A program made the translations under genes and the position numbers. From Actinokineospora inagensis DSM 44258 (GTDB taxonomy: Bacteria; Actinomycetota; Actinomycetes; Mycobacteriales; Pseudonocardiaceae), in contig NZ_AXWW01000025.1 of assembly GCF_000482865.1 (NCBI RefSeq), forward strand, positions 1 to 64,000: DNA of 64,000 bases, written 5' to 3'. Under the pieces are notes generated by a model. That model saw only the letters and a list, made by a program, of their open reading frames with translations. It did not search any database and was not told the origin of the DNA. Shown here one piece after another: positions 54,245 through 64,000 of this stretch (position 1 is the first letter of the stretch; each line of letters begins with the position of its first letter).

Positions 54245-55099
54245 ATGACCCCGGCGCTGCTCAGCCCTGCCGACATCCGCAGGCTCGCCGCCGATCTCGA
54301 CATCCGCCCCACCAAGAAGCTCGGCCAGAACTTCGTCCACGACCCCAACACCGTCCGCCGCATCGTCACCACGGCGAACCTCGCTCCCACCGACCGGGTA
54401 CTCGAAGTCGGCCCCGGCCTCGGCTCCCTGACCCTCGCGCTGCTGCCCGCGTGCGCCTCCGTCGTCGCCGTCGAGCTTGATCCCGTGTTGGCCGCCCGAC
54501 TTCCCCACACCGTCGGTGACCGCGCCCCGGACACGGCCGACCGCCTCACCGTCGTCCACGCCGACGCCATGCGCGTCACGCGCCCCGAGCTCGGTGACGA
54601 ACCCACCGCCCTCGTCGCGAACCTGCCGTACAACGTCGCGGTCCCCGTCGTGCTGCACCTGCTCGCGGAGTTGCCGAGCCTGCGCACGGTGCTGGTCATG
54701 GTCCAGGCGGAGGTCGCCGACCGGATGGCGGCGGGACCCGGGAGCCGCGTGTACGGGGTGCCCAGCGTCAAGGTCGCCTGGTACGCCGAGGCCCGGCGGG
54801 TCGCCACGGTGTCGCGCAGCGTGTTCTGGCCGGTACCCAACGTCGACTCCGCGCTGGTCCTGCTCACCCGTCGCCCCAGCCCGACGGGGGTCGACCGGGC
54901 CGCCGTGTTCCGCGTGGTCGACGCCGCGTTCGCGCAGCGGCGGAAGACGCTGCGCGCCGCACTGTCCGATTGGGCCGGTTCACCCGCGAAAGCCGAGGCG
55001 GTGCTCACATCCGCGGGGGTTGACCCGGCGGTAAGGGGTGAGCAGTTGTCGGTAAGCGACTTCGTCCGAATAGCCCAGGCGTTCACTCGGGTGTCGTAG
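54245..55099 (+). CDS. ksgA: 16S rRNA (adenine-1518/1519-N6)-dimethyltransferase
   Basis: A 284-residue KsgA that dimethylates two adenines in helix 45 of 16S rRNA. Motifs: [17 protein letters not shown]-binding [21 protein letters not shown] and catalytic [10 protein letters not shown]; the C-terminal domain has [15 protein letters not shown] 54245 is chosen because the family begins a few residues before LSPADIRRL. It is separated from rpfB by a terminator and two repeat blocks. Confidence 0.95.
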   Translation: MTPALLSPADIRRLAADLDIRPTKKLGQNFVHDPNTVRRIVTTANLAPTDRVLEVGPGLGSLTLALLPACASVVAVELDPVLAARLPHTVGDRAPDTADRLTVVHADAMRVTRPELGDEPTALVANLPYNVAVPVVLHLLAELPSLRTVLVMVQAEVADRMAAGPGSRVYGVPSVKVAWYAEARRVATVSRSVFWPVPNVDSALVLLTRRPSPTGVDRAAVFRVVDAAFAQRRKTLRAALSDWAGSPAKAEAVLTSAGVDPAVRGEQLSVSDFVRIAQAFTRVS

Positions 55100-55210
55100 G
55101 GCTGACCTGCCCGGATTACTCCCCCGGTGTGATGTGTGGAACGGGGTGACCTCGTCTTGCCCTCCGGTGCTTGATTTTGGTGGTCCGCGTCAGGTCTACT
55201 CTGTGGGCAT

Positions 55211-55296
55211 TCCATCCCGAGCGGCTGAGAGACCTGGCTCGTTGACGCCGCAGCAACCACCCACCGTGGGCAGGTGCTACCGCCAGGAGCGATGGA
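55211..55296 (+). promoter_or_regulatory. SAM riboswitch (S-box/SAM-I type)
   Basis: P1 is TCCATC (55211-55216) with GATGGA (55291-55296). Between them lie the S-box core GAGCGGCTGAGAGACC, TGACGCCGCAGCAACC, GGTGCTA and GCCAGGA in the order of SAM-I aptamers. It lies about 200 nt before the MetN-like gene, whose family is classically SAM-controlled. No obvious terminator stem was found in the leader, so control may be translational or Rho-linked. The rest of the 55100-55499 gap shows no gene. Confidence 0.85.
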
Positions 55297-55499
55297 GGAG
55301 TTGAGAGCGGATGCCGATCCTCACGACGCGGCGGGTCATCGACCAGTGCAGGCGAACCGTGACGGCATGTCGACCGATGTGCGTAGCTAGCTGATTTCCG
55401 CGTAGCACCACGTCTTTCGCCACCCTTTCCGCACCGGACTGTCCCCTGTGGACCGACCGGTTCGCGGTATGCCGTCGCGCGCCCGCTTGGAGTAGCACT

Positions 55500-56507
55500 G
55501 TGATCACCGTCGAGAACCTCAGCAAGTCCTTCTGGGGCAACGCAGGCCCCGTCGTCGCCCTCGAAGACGTCACCCTGGACGTGCCGACCGGCGCCATCAC
55601 CGGCGTCGTCGGACCCGCCGGGTCCGGGAAGTCGACCCTGGCCCGCCTCATCGCCCTGCAGGAACGCCCGGACAGCGGCGTCATCCGGGTCGACGGGTTC
55701 AACACCGCGGCCCTCGACCCGCGCAGACTGCGCGCCGCCCGCCGACGAATCGGGGTCGTCACCCAGGGCGACCTCTTGCCGCAACGCACCGCCGCCGGGA
55801 ACATCGCCCTGCCACTCGAGCAGGCCGGGGTCGATGGCCCGCAGCGCCGCGAGAAGGTCGGCAAGCTGCTCGACCTGATCGGCCTCACCGACAAGGCCGC
55901 CCACTACCCCGACACCCTCACCCCCGGCCAGCGCGCCCGGATCGAGGTCGCCCGCGCCCTCGTCGGCGACCCCGGCCTCCTGCTCGCCGACGACCCCACC
56001 AGGTCCCTCGACGCCGACGCCGCCGCCGGTGTCCTCACCGTCCTCGACCGGGCCCGCGCCGAGCTCGGCGCGACTGTGCTGGTGGTCACCAGCGACACCG
56101 GCGTCATCCGCCGCATCGCCGACGACGTCGCCCTCCTCGACGGCGGCCGGGTCCAGGAGGCGGGCAACCTGCTGACCCTGGTCCAGGACCCGACCAGCCA
56201 CGTCGCCCAGTCCCTGCTCCCCGCCATCGACGCCCCCAAGGGCGCCACCGCAGGCCACGACCGCTCCGCCGAGATCACCCTCATCGGCTTCGCCGCCGTC
56301 GGCGCCCTCCTCCCTGAGGCCACCGCCCGCTTCGCCACCCCCATCGCCATCCTCGGCGGCGGCCTCACCCGCGTCGGCGAGACCCCCGTCGCCCGCTTCC
56401 TGGTCGGCCTCACCGGCCCGCACGCCCAAGAAACCCTCACCTGGCTCACCACCCGCGGCGCCGTCATCCGCCAACAGCCCACCCTCACCGCCGCCATCGC
56501 CGCCTGA
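55500..56507 (+). CDS. MetN-like ABC ATPase with NIL domain, degenerate and orphan
   Basis: A 335-residue protein of the D-methionine importer ATPase type. Walker A (GPAGSGKST, 38-46) and Q-loop Q89 are intact, but the signature is L140-T-P-G-Q144 instead of LSGGQ, the Walker B glutamate is Asp165 (LLLADDPT) and the H-loop His is Ser198 (VVTSDTG). The C-terminal ~90 residues form a NIL-type (ACT-like) domain that binds methionine in MetN. No metI permease or metQ binding protein follows; a terminator ends the unit. Poor hydrolysis and a regulatory or salvage role are inferred. GTG 55500 is preceded by GGAG. Confidence 0.85.
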   Translation: MITVENLSKSFWGNAGPVVALEDVTLDVPTGAITGVVGPAGSGKSTLARLIALQERPDSGVIRVDGFNTAALDPRRLRAARRRIGVVTQGDLLPQRTAAGNIALPLEQAGVDGPQRREKVGKLLDLIGLTDKAAHYPDTLTPGQRARIEVARALVGDPGLLLADDPTRSLDADAAAGVLTVLDRARAELGATVLVVTSDTGVIRRIADDVALLDGGRVQEAGNLLTLVQDPTSHVAQSLLPAIDAPKGATAGHDRSAEITLIGFAAVGALLPEATARFATPIAILGGGLTRVGETPVARFLVGLTGPHAQETLTWLTTRGAVIRQQPTLTAAIAA

Positions 56508-56518
56508 CCCGACGCCCC

Positions 56519-56548
56519 CCGGCCGCCCACTCTCCCGTGGGCGGCCGG
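56519..56548 (+). terminator. 12-bp hairpin terminator after the MetN-like gene
   Basis: CCGGCCGCCCAC (56519-56530) and GTGGGCGGCCGG (56537-56548) are perfect complements around TCTCCC, followed by TTTCATT. It isolates the riboswitch-MetN unit from what follows. From 56549 to 56804 no gene is recognised. Confidence 0.87.
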
Positions 56549-56804
56549 TTTCATTCCCCGACCTTGCTCCGCGGCGCGACACCGTCAGCAAGACCACCAT
56601 GTCCGCGCCCGCACTGCCCCGATCAACCACCCAGCACAAGGTTCGTCAAACAGCCCGCACGGCTGAACTCCTCGCCCGACACCGCAAGCTCACCCCGAAC
56701 GACCACTCGACGCCCCATCACGCTGAGCCCCGCCGGTGGCCGTCTCCCAGCAACAACCCACACCCCCGCCGCCACCCCTTGACAAACCGCTGCCCCGCCC
56801 CTAG

Positions 56805-56942
56805 CCCTCCGGGCGGCCCCCACCCTTCCCGGGGGGCGACCCCGGTGCCAGTCTACCGGCTTGCGGTGATCGACAGGGTGGGGCGAGGTGGGCTGTGGAA
56901 AGCCGGAGGGGGTGTGGACAACTCGCGCGCGAGGAGCCGGGG
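56805..56942 (-). repeat. DnaA-box/TAGACT element, copy C (left inverted repeat of ispE)
   Basis: On the minus strand it carries a DnaA box TTGTCCACA (56913-56921), CCGGTAGACTGGC (56847-56859) and the CCCCCCGGGAAGGGTGGGGG hairpin. Over its whole length it matches copy B at 58037-58189 in inverted orientation, including stretches not shared with other family members. It begins 8 bp beyond the ispE stop. Confidence 0.85.
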
Positions 56943-56949
56943 ACGCGGG

Positions 56950-57918
56950 TCAGGCGTGGGCTTCGGGTGGGGGAATGGTCCGCGGCGCGTCGTCGCCGGT
57001 GATGACGCGGGCGCCGGGGACGGGGCCGTGGGCGACGCGGACGGTGCGGCAGACGCCCGCGCCGGAGAGTTCGGCGGCGACGCGGAGGGCGGCGTCGGCG
57101 TCCTCGCAGAGGAAAGCGCAGGTGGGGCCGGAACCGGAGACGGTGCCCGCCAGCGCGCCCGCGTTGACCCCGGCGCGCAGCGTGCGGCGCAGTCCGGGGC
57201 GCAGCGAGACGGCGGCGGCCTGCAGGTCGTTGCCGAGCAGCAGCGCGAGTTGCCGCGGGTCGCCGGTGGCCAGGGCCTCCAGCACCGGTTCGACACCACC
57301 GATGCGCGGCGGGTCGCCCTCGTCGCGCAGCCGGTCGAGTTCGCCGTAGACCTTGGGGGTCGACAGGCCGCGGCGGTCGAACGCCAGCACCCAGTGGTAC
57401 GTGTGGCGGGTCAGCACCGGCACCAACTGCTCGCCGCGGCCGGTCCCCAGAGCAGTGCCCCCATGCAGGACGAACGGCACGTCGCTGCCGAGCTTCGCGG
57501 CGACCTGGGCCAGTTCGTCCCGCCCGATCTCCAGCCGCCACAACGACGCCAGCGCGACCAGCGTCGCCGCCGCGTCCGCGCTGCCGCCCGCCATGCCGCC
57601 GGACACCGGGATCCCCTTGCGGATGACGATGCGCACCTTCGGCTCGTCCGCGTCCCGACCCACGTGCCGGGCCAGTTCCTGCACCGCGCGCCAGGCCAGG
57701 TTGCTCGCCCCGGTCGGCACCGCGTCCGCGCCCTCGCCGTGCACCTCGACCCCCGGCTCGTCCGCCACCGCGACCGTCACCTCGTCGGTGAGCGACAGCG
57801 CCTGGAAGACGGTGGCCAGGTCGTGGTACCCGTCCGGCCGCAGGTCCCCCACGGCCAGATGCAGGTTGACCTTGGACGGAACCCGGACGGTCACCGGGGG
57901 AGGCACGACTGCGAGCAC
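56950..57918 (-). CDS. ispE: 4-diphosphocytidyl-2-C-methyl-D-erythritol kinase
   Basis: A 322-residue GHMP kinase of the MEP isoprenoid pathway: phosphorylates CDP-ME. Motifs: [30 protein letters not shown] loop [17 protein letters not shown] and the C-terminal [14 protein letters not shown] 57918 is the start. In mycobacteria ispE follows ksgA on the same strand; here it is on the opposite strand and lies between the inverted copies C and B, so a local inversion is likely. The promoter must lie in 57919-58036 or further out in copy B. Confidence 0.95.
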   Translation of the reverse strand: MLAVVPPPVTVRVPSKVNLHLAVGDLRPDGYHDLATVFQALSLTDEVTVAVADEPGVEVHGEGADAVPTGASNLAWRAVQELARHVGRDADEPKVRIVIRKGIPVSGGMAGGSADAAATLVALASLWRLEIGRDELAQVAAKLGSDVPFVLHGGTALGTGRGEQLVPVLTRHTYHWVLAFDRRGLSTPKVYGELDRLRDEGDPPRIGGVEPVLEALATGDPRQLALLLGNDLQAAAVSLRPGLRRTLRAGVNAGALAGTVSGSGPTCAFLCEDADAALRVAAELSGAGVCRTVRVAHGPVPGARVITGDDAPRTIPPPEAHA

Positions 57919-58036
57919 CGCTCCAGCCTACGGGGACCCGCGGGCCCGTCAGGAATCCCCTGTTCACCCCGGTCATCGGCCGACGACGAAGATCGCAGTT
58001 CAGCGCCCTGCCGCCCACCCCTCCGAGTGATCTTCA

Positions 58037-58189
58037 CCCCGGCTCCTCGTGCGCGCGGCCCCGAGTTGTCCACATCCCCTCCGGCTCTCCACAGCCCACC
58101 TCACCCGACCCTGTCGATCACGGCAAGCCGGTAGACTGGCACCGGGGTCGCCCCCCGGGAAGGGTGGGGGCCGGGCTGCGCCCGGAGGG
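58037..58189 (+). repeat. DnaA-box/TAGACT element, copy B (right inverted repeat of ispE)
   Basis: DnaA box TTGTCCACA at 58066-58074, CCGGTAGACTGGC at 58128-58140, hairpin CCCCCCGGGAAGGGTGGGGG, then CCGGGC-TGC-GCCCGG. It is an inverted near-copy of C across ispE. The gap 58190-58445 up to the lipoprotein gene is G-rich and shows no gene. Confidence 0.85.
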
Positions 58190-58445
58190 TCGCGGTAAGA
58201 GTTGGGGGCGGGTGTTGCGGTACGCCGAGTTGGGCAGGTAAGAGGGCCTGGTCGGCGGGTGGCGGAGGGGATTGTCGGCCGGATCGCGGTGGGGCAAGGC
58301 CAATGTTTTGGTGAGGGGCGGGGGTGCTCAGGTGGCTGTCATGCGCTGAGCTCGCTCAAGCCGTTGCGGTCAGGCTGGCGAGGTTGATATCGACAAAGTC
58401 TGACACCGCGGTCCGGTTGGAACGCGACACGGGTGACGTGGTCTG

Positions 58446-58964
58446 TCAGTAGTCCCAGTGCCAGCCTGCGACGTCGTTCGGGAGGTTGTGGGGTTTGTAG
58501 GTGACGGTGCCGTGGACGCTGGCGGAGTCGATGAGGACGACGCCGTAGTAGCCGGAGTCGGAGAGGTAGAAGTCGTCCGGGAGGTAGCGGTTTTCGGGGA
58601 GGCAGGAGGTCACGATGCCGTGGCCGGTGACCTTGCCGCCGCTGTCCTCCGTGGTGAAGTCGGCGGCGCTCATCCACCAACCGGAGTCCGGGGTGTACTG
58701 CTCGGTGGTCTGCAGCACGATGGTGGCGGCCAGGTAGTGGCCGCTGCTGGCCGGGAGGCTGCCCGGCTCGGTGCAGTCGACCGGGGCGACGCTCTCCAGC
58801 CACAGGCTGGCGAGGGTGGGGCTGCTGCTGGACCGGATGGTGATCCGGTTGCCGAGGTGGGCGGTCTCGGTTCCGTCCCCCGACCCGGCATCGCTGGAAC
58901 AGGCGGCGAGTGCCAGGGCCGCGATGGCGACCGGCAGTCGCGCCCACCGGCGCGCGTTCGACAT
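58446..58964 (-). CDS. Putative lipoprotein of unknown function
   Basis: A 172-residue protein with a lipoprotein signal: basic start, hydrophobic core and lipobox LAAC (cysteine near residue 22). The mature part is Ser/Asp-rich, then a beta-type domain with two cysteines (VDCTEPG and TSCLPEN) and many aromatics near the end (GWHWDY). Family not recognised. GGGAGGT precedes ATG 58964. Confidence 0.78.
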   Translation of the reverse strand: MSNARRWARLPVAIAALALAACSSDAGSGDGTETAHLGNRITIRSSSSPTLASLWLESVAPVDCTEPGSLPASSGHYLAATIVLQTTEQYTPDSGWWMSAADFTTEDSGGKVTGHGIVTSCLPENRYLPDDFYLSDSGYYGVVLIDSASVHGTVTYKPHNLPNDVAGWHWDY

Positions 58965-59198
58965 TTTACCTCCCAGACGAACTTGTACGTCGTAATTAGT
59001 CGATTTTCGTTACCGGGTCAAAAGAATCACACGGAGCGTGCTTGATCCGTTGCAAACAAACGGTGTGGCTCACGATGGGTCGTTGCCCGAATGCGCTCGA
59101 TATTCGGTAAATCTGGGAATGTCACGGCCCGCGCCCGTCCGGCCACACTGGCCGGTCGTTACCCTGGGTCCCCGGTGTCGGGGCGAGGAGCGGGGCAG

Positions 59199-60971
<1,773 letters not shown>

Positions 60972-60992
60972 CGGTCAACTAGGCTGCGTGTT

Positions 60993-62651
60993 ATGAGCCG
61001 GTTCGTCGACACGCTGCTGGACACCGCCCGCGCCCGCGGCGACGTCAAGGGGATCACCACGGGCGAGCCGAAGGAACCCGTGCGGCACACCTGGGGGCAG
61101 GTGCACGAGCGCGCGCTGCGGATGGCGGGCGCGCTGGCCGCCGGTGGTCTGGCCAAGAACGGCGCGGTCGCGGTGCTCGCCGCCGAACCGGTCGACATCG
61201 CCCCGGCGATCCAGGCGGTGTGGCTGGCAGGTGGCAGCGTCACCATGCTGCACCAGCCGACCGCGCGCACCGACCTCGCCGAGTGGGCACACGACACGGT
61301 CCGGGTGCTCACGATGATCGACTCCAAGCTCGTGCTGCTCGGCGCCCCGTTCGACCAGCTCGCCCCGCTGCTCGACGAGCACGGCATCGGCTACCTGCGG
61401 CTGGAGGACCTCGCGGCCGGTGCGCCGCTGGCAACGGTCGTCGAGGTCGACGAGGACGCCACCGCGCTGCTGCAGTTGACCAGCGGGTCGACCGCGGAGC
61501 CGAAGGCCGTGCGGATCACCCACGGCAACCTGCACTCCAACCTGTCCGCCATGGTCGAGATGGCCGAATTGGACGTCGACAACGACGTCATGGTGTCCTG
61601 GCTGCCGCTGTTCCACGACATGGGCATGGTCGGTTTCCTGACCGTGCCGATGACGTTCGGGCTGGAACTGGTGAAGGTCACCCCGGTCGAATTCCTCAAC
61701 GGCCCGCTGATCTGGGCCGACCTGATTTCCCGGCACCGCGGCACGATCACCGCGGCACCCAACTTCGCCTACGCGCTGCTCGGCCGCCGACTGTCCGGTG
61801 TGGACGACGACGCGCGGTACGACCTGTCGTCGCTGCGGATCGCGCTCAACGGCGCCGAACCGATCGACGAGAAGGCGGTGCGGTCGTTCACCGACCAGGG
61901 AGCCCGGTTCGGGCTGCACGCGGAATGCGTCTTCCCCGCCTACGGAATGGCAGAGGCGACGCTGGCCGTTTCCTTTGCACCGCTTTTCACCGGGCTGACC
62001 CTGGATTGTGTCGAAGCGGACAAATTGGAGTCGGAGAACCTGGCCGTGCCCGCGGAATCGGGGCGCGCATTCGCGGTGCTCGGCAAACCGCTGCCGGGGA
62101 TCGAGGCGCGGATCGTGTCCTCGTCCGGGGAAGTGTTGGGGGAACGCGAAGTCGGCGAGATCCGGCTGCGCGGATCGGCGGTCACCCCCGGGTACCTGAC
62201 GGTCGACGGCCCGGTGCCGACCCAGGACACCGACGGGTGGCTGGCGACCGGGGACATCGGGTACACAGTGGACGGTCAGATCGTCATCTGCGGCCGCCGC
62301 AAGGACGTGATCATCCTCGGTGGGCGCAACATCTACCCGACCGACATCGAACGGGCCGCCACTTCGGTCGAGGGCGTGCGCGCCGGAAACGCCGTCGCGG
62401 TTCGGATCGACGCGGGATCACGCCGGGAACGGTTCGCGGTGGTCGTCGAATCGCGGTTGGCGGAGGACGAATCCGCCGTGAAGGTGCTGCGCAAGGATGT
62501 GGCCGCGCGGGTTTTCGAAACGGTGAACGCCCGACCGGTTGCTGTTGTCGTCCTGAAGCCCGGCTCCCTGCCGAAAACCCCCTCCGGCAAACTCCGCCGC
62601 GCCGCCGCAGGCGAACAGGTCGCGGCGACGGTCAAGGCTTCCGAGAGCTGA
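60993..62651 (+). CDS. Fatty-acyl-AMP ligase-like enzyme (Pks16-like)
   Basis: A 552-residue adenylate-forming enzyme. A3 motif [22 protein letters not shown]-type [12 protein letters not shown]5 [10 protein letters not shown]7 [10 protein letters not shown], and A10 lysine near [11 protein letters not shown]. The DMG after FH and the overall pattern resemble FAAL/Pks16 enzymes that activate fatty acids as adenylates for lipid or polyketide synthesis. By position it matches Rv1013 (pks16) of M. tuberculosis. It starts at ATG 60993, 21 bp after the ABC-F gene. Its last codons are duplicated 0.75 kb downstream. Confidence 0.88.
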   Translation: MSRFVDTLLDTARARGDVKGITTGEPKEPVRHTWGQVHERALRMAGALAAGGLAKNGAVAVLAAEPVDIAPAIQAVWLAGGSVTMLHQPTARTDLAEWAHDTVRVLTMIDSKLVLLGAPFDQLAPLLDEHGIGYLRLEDLAAGAPLATVVEVDEDATALLQLTSGSTAEPKAVRITHGNLHSNLSAMVEMAELDVDNDVMVSWLPLFHDMGMVGFLTVPMTFGLELVKVTPVEFLNGPLIWADLISRHRGTITAAPNFAYALLGRRLSGVDDDARYDLSSLRIALNGAEPIDEKAVRSFTDQGARFGLHAECVFPAYGMAEATLAVSFAPLFTGLTLDCVEADKLESENLAVPAESGRAFAVLGKPLPGIEARIVSSSGEVLGEREVGEIRLRGSAVTPGYLTVDGPVPTQDTDGWLATGDIGYTVDGQIVICGRRKDVIILGGRNIYPTDIERAATSVEGVRAGNAVAVRIDAGSRRERFAVVVESRLAEDESAVKVLRKDVAARVFETVNARPVAVVVLKPGSLPKTPSGKLRRAAAGEQVAATVKASES

Positions 62652-62834
62652 CCCTGCCGTCCCCCGTTCGGGTACGCCTCGGCTGATTCCGGCCGTCGCG
62701 TCGCCCTCGACGTGGCTCGTTTGTCCACAAGGCTTGAGTTGTCCACAGCTGGCGCCCGTCTCGGTCCTCGGTGCCTTTCAGCCGGTAGACTGGCACCGGG
62801 GTCGCCCCCCGGGAGGGTGGGGGCTGCTCTGGGG
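62636..62834 (+). repeat. Direct repeat D: end of acyl-AMP ligase gene plus DnaA-box/TAGACT element
   Basis: About 200 bp repeated at 63381-63583 with roughly ten differences. It begins inside the ligase gene (GGCTTCCGAGAGCTGA includes its stop), holds two perfect DnaA boxes TTGTCCACA (62721-62729 and 62739-62747, 18 bp apart), then CCGGTAGACTGGC (62782-62794) and the C/G hairpin. It ends at GGCTGCTCTGGGG. Confidence 0.87.
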
Positions 62835-62847
62835 GTTCTGGGGTCGT

Positions 62848-63290
62848 CGCAACCCAACTGATCGACTGGCTGTGGTCGGGAGTGTCGCGAGGCGGTCGGC
62901 CGGGGTGTTGTGCGTGGGCGGCCGTTGAGGTGGACCGCGATGGCGTCGGGGTGTTCTCGGGTGTGGACGGCGAGGTCGGTGGCTTGGGGCAGGCCGTTGG
63001 TGTTCTCGTTGCTGCCGCGTCGCCAGGAGCTGTGGGGTCGCGGAAGTAGACCGGGCTGCCGGTGCCGAGGGTGAACTCGTGGTGGCGGTGCTTTCGCCGC
63101 CTTGGTCCCAGGCGGTGTGCGGACGATGGTCACCGGAGACCTGATGGGCGTTGCGGCGCGGCTCCCGGCTGATCGTCGCGGGATCACGACCGAGTTCGGC
63201 GGCGATCTGCCGCATCGTGGCACCAGCGCGTCGGCGGTCGGCGATCCGCTTGTTGTCGTTCAGAACCGGCCCCGCACAACAGAAAACCGC
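62848..63290 (-). pseudogene. IS30-family transposase remnant
   Basis: Minus-strand fragments in several frames: the helix-turn-helix [20 protein letters not shown] with [12 protein letters not shown] (about 63130-63260), then, after loss of the whole middle, the C-terminal [10 protein letters not shown] (catalytic Glu region) with [23 protein letters not shown] (about 62920-63020), and a tail [14 protein letters not shown] near 62860. The core of the DDE domain is missing, so it cannot transpose. It sits between direct repeats D and E. Confidence 0.72.
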
Positions 63291-63380
63291 CGCCGAGGTG
63301 ATCGACGACGCCCGACCGTCGTTGGGGTGACGGTCGTCGCGCCGGCGTGTGCCAGTCCGGAGGTTGACCCCGATGATCAG

Positions 63381-63583
63381 GGCTTCCGAGAGCTGATCCC
63401 GGCCGACACCCGTTCGGGTACACCTCGGCTGATTCCGGCCGTCGCGTCGCCCTCGACCTGGCTCGTTTGTTGTCCACAAGGCTTGAGTTGTCCACAGCTG
63501 GCGCCCGTCTCGGTCCTCGGTGCCTTTCAGCCGGTAGACTGGCACCGGGGTCGCCCCCCGGGAGGGTGGGGGCTGCTCTGGGG
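63381..63583 (+). repeat. Direct repeat E: second copy of D
   Basis: Copy of 62636-62834 including the last codons and stop of the ligase gene. DnaA boxes are at 63470-63478 and 63488-63496, again 18 bp apart; CCGGTAGACTGGC is at 63531-63543. Small changes lie mostly in the first 60 bp. It is followed by 40 bp of unassigned sequence and the end of the HD gene. Confidence 0.87.
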
Positions 63584-63625
63584 TGGGTGATGGCTTGGCG
63601 AGTGTCAAGAGTTGGGGGAGTGGGG

Positions 63626-64000
63626 TTAGCGGTCGCGCCAGGTCAAGGGGGATAGGGATAGGGCTGCGTCGGCGATGTGTTGGGCGGTGGGGGTGGTCAG
63701 GGCGGTGCGGGCGGACTCGATCCAGCCGGTGACGCGGTGGATGCCGGTGTCCTGGTATTCGAGGGCTTGGAGCAGCATTTCCAGGCGGTCGGCGTCTTGG
63801 GCGCAGTGGGCTTCGGGGGTTGTCGCGTCCTCGAACTCGTCGACTGCTTGGCGGACCAGGGTTTTCGACCGGTCCGGCAGGGCTGACGTCTGGTCCCGGG
63901 TGATGTGGCGGGGGTCGGGTTTGCCCAGGTAGGCGGTGGCTGTGTGCGGGAGGTCGCCGGTCCGGGTCTCCTGCGAGTCGTGCCACCGGGCCAGGAACGC
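63626..64000 (-). CDS. HD-domain phosphohydrolase-like protein, C-terminal part (cut by window edge)
   Basis: An open minus-strand frame from the right edge to TAA 63626-63628, 124 residues visible. FLARWHDSQETRTGDLPHTATAYL has the HD...E pattern of YfbR/HDDC2-type HD hydrolases, whose HD pair binds metal and acts on nucleoside monophosphates. The rest is helical (ALPDRSKTLVRQAVDEFEDA, then CAQDADRLEMLLQALEYQDTG, with another conserved Asp). The N-terminal half lies outside the window. Confidence 0.75.
   Translation of the reverse strand, partial: AFLARWHDSQETRTGDLPHTATAYLGKPDPRHITRDQTSALPDRSKTLVRQAVDEFEDATTPEAHCAQDADRLEMLLQALEYQDTGIHRVTGWIESARTALTTPTAQHIADAALSLSPLTWRDR

Noticed and set aside
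54160-55260. 366-codon minus-strand frame opposite ksgA
   Set aside because: Ser/Thr/Arg-rich shadow of ksgA.
56599-58134. 511-codon + strand frame over copy C and antisense to ispE
   Set aside because: Mostly the mirror of ispE and the inverted repeat.

Overview
The window is high-GC actinobacterial DNA. It shows mycothiol-linked DinB-like enzymes, MprAB, RpfB, a Glp/GlpR pair, a family-39 protein mannosyltransferase, a DUF5753-type XRE regulator, many GTG starts and 1-4 nt start/stop overlaps. Gene content and style point to Pseudonocardiaceae (Actinokineospora, Saccharothrix or Actinosynnema-like); this is an inference, with no rRNA or marker comparison behind it. The order mprA-mprB-pepD-moaB-mscL-fmdB-5FCL-galU-moeA-rimJ-glpR, then pmt-rsmI-metG-tatD-rpfB-ksgA-ispE-acyl-AMP ligase, follows from memory the Mycobacterium tuberculosis Rv0981-Rv1013 region, so the window is mostly conserved chromosomal core with lineage-specific insertions.

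Layout. 0-1.8 kb: remnants of three insertion-sequence families (IS30, IS982, IS630), all broken or partial. 1.9-9.5 kb: tRNA-Arg(CCT), a Na+/drug-type ABC exporter pair, a secreted penicillin acylase-type hydrolase, an orphan NarL-type regulator and a TPR-GGDEF diguanylate cyclase. 9.8-13.5 kb: a histidine phosphatase, an EthD/3-hydroxyacyl-CoA dehydrogenase/Eis-like acetyltransferase operon and a TRIC-type channel. 13.5-19.3 kb: the MprAB envelope-stress system and its HtrA/PepD protease, separated by a DeoR-galT operon; mprA and pepD carry the same TCTCAG direct repeat in front of the start. 20.6-27.7 kb: moaB, mscL, SAF protein, FmdB, 5-formyl-THF cyclo-ligase, galU, glp (moeA), rimJ-like and glpR. 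27.7-43.6 kb: tRNA-Ala(CGC) and an accessory block (truncated SerRS paralog, hypothetical proteins, M48 protease, GT87, flavin disulfide reductase, RlmA-like methyltransferase, regulators, thioredoxin, an unusual Ser/Thr kinase). 43.8-62.7 kb: pmt, an XRE regulator, rsmI, a DUF4185 protein, metG, tatD, rpfB, ksgA, a SAM-riboswitch-controlled degenerate MetN-like ATPase, ispE (inverted), a lipoprotein, an ABC-F protein and a fatty-acyl-AMP-ligase-like enzyme. 62.7-64 kb: a duplicated intergenic element around a dead IS30, then the end of an HD-domain gene.

The most unusual content is non-coding. (1) A 149-150 bp near-perfect palindromic element occurs three times (19.6, 40.1, 53.8 kb), always preceded by two to four ~50 bp tandem units and followed by a small hairpin. 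Its stem shows compensatory base changes between copies. (2) A second family of five elements combines perfect DnaA boxes (TTGTCCACA or TTATCCACA), a TAGACT -10-like box and a C/G-rich hairpin. Two copies form ~140-150 bp inverted repeats around ispE, which runs against its expected direction, and two form a ~200 bp direct duplication at 62.6 and 63.4 kb. (3) A ~23 bp degenerate tandem array with TGTGGA-N7-TCCACA dyads lies upstream of ksgA. (4) A SAM-I-type riboswitch precedes a lone MetN-like ATPase whose signature, Walker B glutamate and H-loop are all altered.
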